Source: Trichomonas tenax (Eukaryota; Parabasalia; Trichomonadida; Trichomonadidae). Taken from it: a stretch of DNA of 13,389 nt. Made by a program: the position numbers and the translations under genes. Below the pieces are notes generated by a model, which saw nothing but the letters and a program-made list of their open reading frames with translations, did no database searches and had not been told where the DNA came from. Below, piece after piece: positions 1 to 6,438 of this stretch; position 1 is the stretch's first letter, and each line of letters begins with the position of its first letter. The stretch spans positions 1 to 13,389 of the forward strand of contig JALKBU010001274.1 in NCBI GenBank assembly GCA_023091735.1, in the 5' to 3' direction.

Positions 1-118
1 TTCTTTTACGAACTTGAATTTTACCGTTTTTATCAGTCATTACATAATATAATGGATGTTGTATTCCTTTTGCATCATTAATGATTATTGAATTTCTCTC
101 AGATCTGCTTAAGCTCAT
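1..118 (-). CDS. N-terminal 39 codons of an unidentified Maverick gene, cut by window edge
   Basis: An open frame starts with ATG at 118 and runs off the left edge without a stop (39 codons). It begins MSLSRSERNSIIINDAKG and ends near KNGKIQVRKR, a hydrophilic start with no recognisable motif in the visible part. An AAATATTATTTTTTT box lies 15 nt before the ATG, on the same strand, as for other genes of the element, which supports this being a real gene start. It is divergent from the small basic protein gene, with 54 bp between the two ATGs. The product cannot be named from this fragment. Confidence 0.55.
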   Translation of the reverse strand, partial: MSLSRSERNSIIINDAKGIQHPLYYVMTDKNGKIQVRKR

Positions 119-133
119 GATTTAATTGGTGTT

Positions 134-172
134 AAAAAAATAATATTTTAAATTTTTATCCAATATAAAACC
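134..172. promoter_or_regulatory. Divergent promoter region with AT-box
   Basis: The minus strand of 134-148 reads AAATATTATTTTTTT, matching the boxes before the capsid and ATPase genes, and points at the gene starting at 118. The plus strand has AATTTTTATCCAATATAAAACC just before the ATG at 173, split here only by function. The 54-bp gap must serve both genes. Promoter role is inferred from position and recurrence. Confidence 0.45.
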
Positions 173-532
173 ATGACAGACTTCGAAACTCTGAAATCGA
201 CAATAAAGGAAGAAATATTAAAGGAGCTTAGCTCCAAGACCGAAGGTCATGAACTCAAAGCAACAACAAAAACAAGAAAGTCTAAAAAGACTGAACAAGT
301 TGATGAAGGACTTACATCACTAGAAAAGAAACCAGTTAAGCCTAAACGTAAATGTACAGAAAAACAATTAGCAGCACTTGCTGCAGGACGACAGAAGAAT
401 CCGAGGTGGATAAGTAAGCGTATGAGAGAAGCAGAGGAAGAAACACACAAGAAACAAGAGGAACGGGTTAAAGCCCTCGAGGGACAAAGTTCCGAAGAAA
501 AGAAGAAGGAAGAAGAAAAGAAAGCAGAATAA
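173..532 (+). CDS. Small, highly charged Lys/Glu-rich protein of the element
   Basis: This 119-residue protein is extremely rich in Lys and Glu. Residues 29-60 form a basic stretch (TRKSKKT, PVKPKRK). Residues 62-77 read TEKQLAALAAGRQKNP, followed by a predicted charged coiled coil at about 82-119 ending in a Glu/Lys tail. The basic middle with a KQLAALAxGR-type segment suggests nucleic-acid binding, for example a virion core or DNA-condensing protein, but this is inference from composition and setting. It precedes the capsid gene in the same direction, separated by a 494-bp non-coding stretch. The ATG at 173 is the first in frame. Low-complexity composition makes homology calls unreliable. 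Confidence 0.6.
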   Translation: MTDFETLKSTIKEEILKELSSKTEGHELKATTKTRKSKKTEQVDEGLTSLEKKPVKPKRKCTEKQLAALAAGRQKNPRWISKRMREAEEETHKKQEERVKALEGQSSEEKKKEEEKKAE

Positions 533-683
533 CCACTAAAATTATTTTTCAAATTTATTACTTCATAAATCCTAATCTTGACTTATAAAGTAACGTAAAA
601 CATCAAATTTTAAACATTTTCTGCTAAAAAAAATTTTAGTAGTTTTTGGCGTTTGTAAAAAATCCTTTCCCTAAAATTTTTTT

Positions 684-718
684 TACCTGGTATTACCTGG
701 TATCTGGTTACCTAGTAT
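684..718 (+). repeat. Short tandem TACCTGGTAT repeats
   Basis: TACCTGGTAT occurs twice back to back (684-693, 694-703) and a third, one-base variant TACCTAGTAT follows at 709-718 after five bases (CTGGT). The 10-mer is itself nearly palindromic (TACC-TGGTA). Clustered short palindromic repeats in a non-coding gap can be protein-binding sites; no function is shown. Confidence 0.6.
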
Positions 719-893
719 AGTAGATTTTATAAAGTCATTAGTTTCAAAATCAATTTTAACGTTAATTTTGTAAGAAATTCTAAAATTTATTTTCTATATG
801 GGGGGACCTAACTTGTAAAACTAATTCTGTCGTAAATATATATCATTAATAAATTATTGTTTTTGTAATTTGTGATTTCAGTAATTATATAAA

Positions 894-942
894 AAGATGT
901 TCGCAGAACTCGTGGCGAAGCTACGAGTTCTGCGAACATCTT
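894..942. repeat. Perfect 20-bp inverted repeat / hairpin
   Basis: The left arm AAGATGTTCGCAGAACTCGT (894-913) is the exact reverse complement of 923-942. Inside, G914-T922 wobble, G915-C921 and C916-G920 can extend the stem to 23 pairs closing on a GAA triloop. The arms are about half G+C in a flank that is far more A+T-rich. There is no clear target-site duplication at its edges. Confidence 0.85.
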
Positions 943-1000
943 ATTACTAACTTCTGCACCCATTATTTCATTAGAATTAAAAAAATTGATTTTATAATTC

Positions 1001-1026
1001 AAATATTATTTTTTATTTATATATAA
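1001..1026 (+). promoter_or_regulatory. AT-box upstream of capsid gene
   Basis: AAATATTATTTTTT at 1001-1014 is followed by ATTTATATATAA and the ATG at 1027, so the T-run ends 12 nt before the start codon. The same box and spacing recur before other genes of the element. Promoter or initiator role is inferred. Confidence 0.5.
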
Positions 1027-2658
1027 ATGACGACAAACTATTTGATCCCAAACACGAAACCAATAAATGGAAACGTGTTTCAATCATTCGAAAAGATTAA
1101 TGAGGTCTTCGCTAAAAATGATGGTAGGAGATATTATCAAGAACTTGAAAACTCTTGCTTCGATTCTGATGCCCCCTATGATTATACAAAACAAACACAT
1201 TTAAGAATCACAAATAAAGCTCATGATGTTAATCAGTTAGGAGAAACATATATTAAACGTAGGGTAAGAGCCACGATTGAATCCGATAAATCCTTTACAT
1301 GTGATGATGCTTTTAAATGCATGCGTGTATTCATTGGTTATAAATCTAGTAATCAAAACATGCGTCAATTAGAGGTTGAAACAGATAGAAGAGACGCTGG
1401 ATATTTACAAATGGAAATGTCACGTGAATCATATGCATATGCAACATATAAACCAAAGTCGGAAAGGAAAGTTAGAAAGTTCACACATTCATTATATAAT
1501 AATGTTCAAAAATATGATAATTCGGTTGCTGGTAAATACATTGACCCATCAGAGACATTCAAAACATCTAATTCTTCTGCAGATATTGAATTTGATTTAA
1601 TTATTCCAGTTAATGATTTATTAGCATTTCAAGCATTCGATGATTACCCTAAAACATTTGGTGAAATTATTTTTAAATATTATGTTGATAAAGACTCATT
1701 AGTTTTCTGCCAAGTTGATCCATTACGTGTTGCTGATTTACAAAATTATGTTTATGAAAAAGTTACTGATGCAAATTATGCAAAGATTCTAGATAAATCA
1801 TTTAAATACGATAGGAAATTCACTCAAATTGGTATGTCAGCGAATTTAATCACTAATATTGCAGCGGCGACAGCAAATCCAACAATTTCAAAAGTTACGT
1901 TACGTTGTACAAATTTGGTTGTTTTAGAAGATAAAGCAATAATTCCAGGTTATGGATTAATTGAAGAGTCAATTCGAGCAATACCAAAGCTATTTACACC
2001 ACAGGATCCATATTTCATACCAGCACAACAAATAGACGTTAGGAGCTTAAATAATGGATGTGTATCGGCTGATGGTATAAGTTCTGATTTCACTTATGCT
2101 CTTCATAGTGTGACAGACATAGTTTTAGCATTTCCAAAATCTCCTCTTCAAAGAACAGTTTTAGAAAATCCAATGTTGCGTGGTGTTCAGGTCACAGTTG
2201 ATGGCAGAAATTATCCAGAAAAGGATATGATGACAGTTGGTGATATATTCTTTACTCGAATGTTGCAAGCATCAGATTTGGATGGTATTCATGAATGCAC
2301 TGAAGAATATGAGGATTCATTAACTAGACCATTAAATGCGGATGATGGTACACCATTAGCAAGAACATGGAAAGATCAGACATCATTCTTATACACAATT
2401 CCAACTTAGAGACACGGTGCAGGTATATTCTTTGATGGTATTGAAACCGGTAATACAAGTGTAACAGTTGCATTAAAGGCATTTCCAATTTATCAAGGAG
2501 CAAATGATACTTATCGTTCGAAGGTTACTACACCACCTCGGTTCTGGTTCACACGTACAACATTTTGGAGTTGGGATCCACAAAATGGTCTAAAGTATCA
2601 TAAAACCGGTTGCCCACCACAGTTTAAGAGTCAATACGATATAGATAATAATTTATAA
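1027..2658 (+). pseudogene. Probable major capsid protein (double jelly-roll), one in-frame TAG
   Basis: The frame codes 543 residues from ATG 1027 to TAA 2656-2658, broken once by TAG at 2407-2409 (codon 461). The frame stays open and protein-like after it, ending with a Trp/Phe-rich segment (TPPRFWFTRTTFWSWDP), so the TAG is a recent lesion or is read through. The product is rich in alternating hydrophobic beta-like segments, for example IEFDLIIPVNDLLAF (188-201), followed by FGEIIFKYYVD, a pattern seen in Polinton and other double-jelly-roll capsid proteins. Size and place directly before the packaging ATPase fit a Polinton major capsid protein, which would form the icosahedral shell. No catalytic motif applies, so the call rests on length, strand pattern and context; structural modelling would settle it. 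If translation stops at the TAG, the last 82 residues are lost. Confidence 0.6.
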
Positions 2659-2662
2659 GGAA

Positions 2663-2686
2663 AAATATTATTTTTGTAAATATAAA
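2663..2686 (+). promoter_or_regulatory. AT-box upstream of ATPase gene
   Basis: AAATATTATTTTT at 2663-2675 is identical to 13 bases of the box before the capsid gene, with 11 nt to the ATG at 2687. It starts just five bases after the capsid stop codon, so the gene probably has its own transcript. Confidence 0.5.
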
Positions 2687-3559
2687 ATGACTGAACGGGA
2701 ACTTCATTCCCTGAGACCTGTGGTCGAATGGTTTAAAAACCCTGAGACACGAAGTGTCGAACTTAATGATGTCTATAATGAATACATTGACAATATGATC
2801 AAAGAAGAACTAAATAAAAATAAAAGTTCCTTATCTAAAGAAGTTTTGAGCAAAATACCATATTCAAACGTATATTATAACTCCATCACTGCTGCAATAG
2901 GTAAACAATTTAAAGGTAAAACTTTATCTATCATTAAAGAGATCATTATCATCTCTAACACATCCCCATATTCTCACGCATTAATTTATATTAACCGTAC
3001 AGGTAGTGAATGTGATGATACTTTTGGATCATTAAAACACCTCATTCATATTCCCATTGTTTATTTATCACATGATGAAGCAGAAGATTATTTAAAGAAA
3101 TTAATAATGTATAAAGAATTATATAATACAATCAAAAAGGAAAAATTAGAAGATAAAATAGTTGATGAACAAAAAGAAGATTTGTTTCAATCATTAATGA
3201 TTAATGATTTCAGTTGTGAATTCTTACACACTTTAGTATTTCTTGATGATGTTGTAAAATCAAAATTAATCAGTAATGAAAAATCATATTTTAATCAACT
3301 CCTAACGCAATGTCGTCATATTCAATGTTCATTCTTTATGGCTGTTCAATATTTTAAAGCTCTCTCAACAAATATTAAATCAAATATTTCAACATTATTT
3401 ATATTCTCAGGCTTCAGTCATCAACAATTAAATGTTATGTTGTATCAGGTGAATCTACCAATGTCAATTAATGAGCTTTATTATAAATATCAACAATTAA
3501 GTGAACATGGAAAGTTAATAGTTGATACTGTTAAAGGTAATGTTACTTTTTCTGATTAA
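2687..3559 (+). CDS. FtsK/HerA-type DNA packaging ATPase (A32-like)
   Basis: The 290-residue product has a Walker A P-loop GKQFKGKT at residues 72-79, which fits GxxxxGK[T/S], with Lys78 and Thr79 as nucleotide-binding residues. The Walker B strand LVFLDD is at 183-188, with the acidic pair Asp187-Asp188. RHIQCSFFMAVQ follows at 210-221, matching the conserved Arg-His plus polar Gln at the end of the next strand in A32-like ATPases. This family pumps DNA into preformed capsids in Polintons, poxviruses and other large DNA viruses. Length is typical. The P-loop is less Gly/Ser-rich than usual, but its key residues are present. The gene is intact and lies 28 bp after the capsid gene. The ATG at 2687 is correctly spaced from its AT-box. 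Confidence 0.8.
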   Translation: MTERELHSLRPVVEWFKNPETRSVELNDVYNEYIDNMIKEELNKNKSSLSKEVLSKIPYSNVYYNSITAAIGKQFKGKTLSIIKEIIIISNTSPYSHALIYINRTGSECDDTFGSLKHLIHIPIVYLSHDEAEDYLKKLIMYKELYNTIKKEKLEDKIVDEQKEDLFQSLMINDFSCEFLHTLVFLDDVVKSKLISNEKSYFNQLLTQCRHIQCSFFMAVQYFKALSTNIKSNISTLFIFSGFSHQQLNVMLYQVNLPMSINELYYKYQQLSEHGKLIVDTVKGNVTFSD

Positions 3560-3570
3560 AAATATATATT

Positions 3571-3598
3571 AATTTAATTTTTTTTATTCTAATTAAAC
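3571..3598 (+). promoter_or_regulatory. AT-box upstream of 303-codon gene
   Basis: TTTAATTTTTTTTATTCT lies before the ATG at 3599, with its T-run (3578-3585) ending 13 nt from the start codon. It is a looser match to the box of the capsid and ATPase genes but keeps the T-run spacing. Confidence 0.4.
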
Positions 3599-4510
3599 AT
3601 GGCAGAAATCGGAAACTTATTACAAACACAACTTAAACCTGGTACTTATCAGAATGGAAAAAGAGCTGGTCAAACATATTCACGTCAAATTACAGTTCCT
3701 GATGAAATGAAGGAATTAGTTCATATTGTTGCTGGACTTCAAAAAGATGTAAAGCAAATGAAAAATATTTTAACATTACCAGAGGCTGAGGCATACGCAA
3801 AACGTCAAGGTGTAAATTGGAAAGCTCATGAAGCAGATATCACAGGTCCTAATGGAAAACCAGATGGTATTGCAGAAGTTTTTATTACAGACGCGAAAGG
3901 AAATATTAAAGTCATTAATGGGTACAAACTAAAAGCTAGTGATTATGGAAAAAGAAAAGCATATAATACAACATATCCAATGGAATTTGATAAAAATGGA
4001 AAACCAATTAAACAATATATTGGTGAGGGTGAAAATGGACCCATTAATTCATATAGACATGAACCATATTCAAGATTTGTTGAAGAAATGAATTCAATTA
4101 TTCCAGGTCAAGATGGTTTTCCTACATATCAGCATAATTTAGAAGGTCAATTTGCAAAAGTTCTGAAACCAATAACACCAAAGAAATATTTCAAAACTGC
4201 AATCGTTGATTCATATATTACTGGTACAAATATAAAGGAAGAATTAAAACAAAATGGAGTGCAACCATTACATATTGCTAGAATGATTAGTAAAGTAATC
4301 AATTACGCATTTAATGAACTTATCAAGAAACGTGTTTATGCTGAAAATTATAAACTAAATTATGATTAAATTTCTGACAAAGATAAACATAAAATTGAGA
4401 AATCAAATGACTTTAAGAATGCTTGTTTTACTATCATTCATCAAATAGTTAATAATGAAAATGAATTAAATAATGCACATGCATTTATTAATGAATTATT
4501 TAGTTCATAA
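3599..4510 (+). pseudogene. Unidentified Maverick protein, one in-frame TAA
   Basis: From ATG 3599 the frame codes 256 residues to TAA 4367-4369, then stays open for 46 more codons to TAA 4508-4510 with a normal-looking helical tail (TIIHQIVNNENELNNAHAF). The full product would be 303 residues. Residues 80-97 ([17 protein letters not shown]) and 106-119 ([14 protein letters not shown]) look like a compact beta-rich domain with an Asn/Gly turn, and 189-230 is basic and helical. I do not recognise the family. Its place right after the capsid-ATPase pair suggests a virion structural or assembly protein. The TAA could instead be the true end, with the trailing open frame a remnant; the protein-like tail makes a nonsense mutation more likely. 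Confidence 0.55.
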
Positions 4511-4530
4511 ATTTCGCTAAATCCTAAAGG

Positions 4531-4557
4531 ATTATTATTTTTTTTATTTATAAGTAA
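4531..4557 (+). promoter_or_regulatory. AT-box upstream of 198-residue gene
   Basis: ATTATTATTTTTTTTATTTA at 4531-4550 resembles the capsid box including the trailing ATTTATA, and its T-run ends 12 nt before the ATG at 4558. Confidence 0.45.
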
Positions 4558-5154
4558 ATGAGAAGAAGAATTGTTCCTCAGAGAAATTCAAATGCTAAAG
4601 CTGAAATAACTGTGGGATATAATGTAAATGATGATAAAAGTAAAGTAATTCAGAATGTAAAAATTAATGTTTCCCATGAATTTGGAAAACTGGAGAGGTC
4701 ATATCCTTCACAGGCTTCCGAGGAAAATATTGAAGAACCATATACTGAACCAGTGACTGTTCATTATATACCTAATGATGAATCCAAGGCTACATCGTTA
4801 GATACAGAATTAATGAAGATATACAGGGATATCATCATTGATAACTATGAATCTGTCATCAATTTAATAGATGATTCAGGTTTAATAATTCTTCCATATG
4901 AGGATTTAATACATATCATAGCTGTGTTATGTGAAGTTCCAGATTCTGATGTTAAAATTCAATATTTCATTGATGATGATATTTCATGCTGCTCAGTAGT
5001 TGCTAAACTTTCACCAATTAAAGAGATTAACACAATAAAAGTAACAAAGAATGGAGTCACAAATGATTTAAATTTATCATACAATGACATATACAATAAA
5101 ATAGTTGATGAATATAAAATCTCTCTTGATCGTTTCTTTGTAAAAATAATTTAA
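4558..5154 (+). CDS. Unidentified acidic Maverick protein, intact
   Basis: The 198-residue product starts with a basic MRRRIVPQR segment, then is acidic, with many Asp and Ile residues. Residues 20-50 look beta-rich, 85-125 mixed helical with several Ile/Leu (ESVINLIDDSGLIILPYEDL), and 130-198 beta-rich ending RFFVKII. There is no signal peptide, membrane segment or catalytic motif that I can identify. It follows the 303-codon gene by 47 bp in the same direction and converges with the minus-strand relic 30 bp downstream. A virion or host-interaction role is possible only by context; the family is unknown to me. Confidence 0.6.
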   Translation: MRRRIVPQRNSNAKAEITVGYNVNDDKSKVIQNVKINVSHEFGKLERSYPSQASEENIEEPYTEPVTVHYIPNDESKATSLDTELMKIYRDIIIDNYESVINLIDDSGLIILPYEDLIHIIAVLCEVPDSDVKIQYFIDDDISCCSVVAKLSPIKEINTIKVTKNGVTNDLNLSYNDIYNKIVDEYKISLDRFFVKII

Positions 5155-5169
5155 GTTCTGTAGGAACGA

Positions 5170-5186
5170 GAAACTCTTTGAGTTTC
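5170..5186. terminator. Hairpin between convergent genes
   Basis: GAAACTC (5170-5176) and GAGTTTC (5180-5186) are perfect inverted arms around TTT. The hairpin sits in the 30-bp gap between the converging genes and touches the minus-strand stop codon (5187-5185). It may mark transcript 3' ends on both strands; this is inferred from position only. Confidence 0.35.
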
Positions 5187-5651
5187 AATATTCTAACATT
5201 AACATAACAAAAGTACAGAGTTTAGGAAATGATTTGACATCAATTGATCTTTCACCCGTTTTAATTCTTTGATGTATAATTTGATTCCCATCGGGGTCAG
5301 TTATTTTTACATCTTTTTCGATTACATCTTCTATTTCTGTATAATTACATTTGAACCATCTGGATACTAAAACCAGAAATCTAGGAATTCGATATTATCA
5401 ATTTGTTCATATTTTAATCTATTAATATCAGTACGTGATCCTGTAGAGAAAGGTATTAAGTGGTCACAATAAGGGTTTATCTGAACTAAATTTGAATGTA
5501 AAGATAATAAAAACGGTCTATATCCCTCGCTATATTATTCAGAAGTTTGAAAGTCGATGACATAAATATATTTTTTATTTTTTGAATCTATGAAATCCCG
5601 AGGTAATCTCACACGGGTTTTATTATGTACTGGAAAATATCGTTTAACCAT
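5185..5651 (-). pseudogene. Decayed minus-strand Maverick gene of about 155 codons
   Basis: The gene starts at ATG 5651 (MVKRYFPVHNKTRVRLP) and ends at TGA 5187-5185. It has a TAA at 5537-5535 (codon 39, after YVIDFQTSE) and a net one-base loss between about 5375 and 5400, where the first frame meets TAG at 5369-5367 while the next frame takes over with RFLVLVSRWFKCNYTE. The rest is protein-like (ITDPDGNQIIHQRIKTGE). The segments KNKKYIYVIDFQTSE and SLHSNLVQINPYCDHL hint at a small beta-rich protein, but the family is not recognised. Its start codon is divergent from the 5672 gene, with only 20 bp between. Confidence 0.6.
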
Positions 5652-5671
5652 ATTTTTAATTAATTTAAAAA
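5652..5671. promoter_or_regulatory. 20-bp shared divergent promoter
   Basis: Only 20 bp separate the divergent ATGs at 5651 (minus) and 5672 (plus). The sequence is almost palindromic: a T-run at 5653-5657 lies 14 nt before the plus ATG, and an A-run at 5667-5672, a T-run on the other strand, lies 15 nt before the minus ATG. This reproduces the T-run spacing seen at other genes of the element in both directions. Confidence 0.4.
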
Positions 5672-6217
5672 ATGTCAATTATTAATATAATTTCAAATAA
5701 TATTTGTGAATTAGATTTAAACGTTACTGGTATCTTTAATGTATCCCTAATCTCTGTTTTAGGTAAAATTAACCCAATTATTTTAAATGTTGATGACTTC
5801 ATCACCTTCTAAATTGATGACAAATCATATGATATGAATATAAATAATATCATTAGTAAAGGAGATATAACAACGCATTTAGAATATTTAAATTCTCTTT
5901 TCACTAGTTGGTATGTTGATAAATTCGGTCAAAACACATCAAATCAATTTGAAGTTGATGGATTAAATGGTATAGTTCACTTTCCTTTAACAATAAAATA
6001 TTGTACTGAACGAATTAAAAAATTATTAGGTATCATCAACATATGGAGCATTGATTGGTCAGGAAATCATAACCACTCAGTTTACGTAAATACTGCCGAC
6101 ACTGGTTCAGAGGGTATAGTATCATCATGGCCTATGAAGTATCTGTGTAAAATATGGAGCTCCAGTTTTGAGGTTTGTAGTGCTCTCCCTTCTAAGCAAA
6201 ATGTCACACTATATTAG
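5672..6217 (+). pseudogene. Putative minor virion/vertex-type protein, one in-frame TAA
   Basis: From ATG 5672 to TAG 6215-6217 the frame codes 181 residues, broken by TAA at 5810-5812 (codon 47). An internal ATG at 5834 could give a 127-residue product, but the segment before the TAA is clearly part of the same protein. The layout FITF-x-IDDKSYDMNI, then THLEYLNSLF, then a beta hairpin (FEVDGLNGIVHFPL) and a short helix ending KKLLGI resembles a small domain I have seen recurrently in Polinton-like and phage virion proteins. I name it only as a possible minor virion protein. The C-terminal 45 residues (after IDWSGNHNHSVY) are unusual in composition. It is the last recognisable gene of the element. 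Confidence 0.5.
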
Positions 6218-6357
6218 TTTTTTTTTATTTTTTTTGCCTCAATCACAACTATTCCAATATATTATGCATGTATAACTATAATCATTTTATCATCAAATAA
6301 TCGATATTGCAAAAGTATATGATTGATCAAAATCATGTTGTTTGGTAATATTTGATT
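6218..6357. other. Junction between Maverick fragment and ankyrin gene
   Basis: Directly after the TAG at 6215-6217 comes a T-rich tract with no gene, then A+T-rich sequence up to the ankyrin stop codon. The element boundary should lie here, but neither a terminal inverted repeat nor a target duplication is evident. A TATGATTGATCAAAATCATG segment near 6319 shows loose resemblance to the downstream 37-bp unit. Confidence 0.35.
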
Positions 6358-6438
6358 TCAATCATGTGCTCCTTTTGATATCAAAAAACTTTGAATTTCA
6401 GGGGTTGATTTTTGTTTAGCTAAAATTAAAGGTGTGAT
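6358..6438 (-). pseudogene. 3' end of the ankyrin-repeat gene, cut off by the minisatellite
   Basis: On the minus strand, 6438 down to TGA 6360-6358 reads ITPLILAKQKSTPEIQSFLI followed by SKGAHD, a textbook last ankyrin repeat (TPL-xxA, helix, LIxxGA). The minisatellite begins at 6439, exactly before the Ile codon. The upstream frame can be read a few codons into the first array unit (IILSLLCD) but stops recur farther in. The 5' part of the same gene lies at 8132-8899. The array length (not a multiple of three) and its stop codons prevent one continuous frame. Confidence 0.7.

Larger units (their letters stand above)
533..1026. other. Long non-coding gap between basic-protein and capsid genes
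   Basis: All other gaps in the element are 28-54 bp, so this 494-bp gap is exceptional. It is very A+T-rich with no credible gene. It holds an ATT-flanked short palindrome near 627-642, tandem TACCTGGTAT copies (684-718), a run of six G (800-805), a perfect 20-bp G+C-richer hairpin (894-942) and the capsid AT-box (1001-1014). It could be a regulatory or replication region or a small insertion; the sequence does not decide. Confidence 0.5.
1..6217. mobile_element. Maverick/Polinton virus-like transposon fragment (morphogenesis module)
   Basis: Eight closely spaced genes, most on the plus strand, include a probable major capsid protein followed directly by an A32/FtsK-type packaging ATPase. 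That pairing is characteristic of Polinton/Maverick elements and related viruses, and Mavericks are known to be very abundant in Trichomonas vaginalis. The genes share an A+T-rich upstream box and very short intergenic gaps, unlike the host genes to the right. Family-B DNA polymerase, retroviral-type integrase and Ulp1-like protease are not seen; if present they lie beyond the left edge. No terminal inverted repeat could be identified, so the right limit (just after 6217) is where recognisable element genes stop, not a mapped end. Several genes carry nonsense codons, so this copy is probably inactive. Confidence 0.75.

Noticed and set aside
247..552. 101-codon minus-strand frame opposite the basic-protein gene
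   Set aside because: It mirrors a Lys/Glu-rich gene, giving a Ser/Phe-rich product typical of an antisense shadow.
808..1002. 64-codon minus-strand frame across the hairpin
   Set aside because: It runs through the palindrome and A+T-rich flank, has no protein-like pattern after the first 20 residues and no AT-box before it.
1376..1600. 74-codon plus frame inside the capsid gene
   Set aside because: Out-of-frame shadow of the capsid coding sequence.
2407..5812. Alternative genetic code with TAA/TAG as sense
   Set aside because: Host exportin and intact element genes have no internal TAA or TAG and use TAA as end; isolated lesions fit nonsense mutation better.
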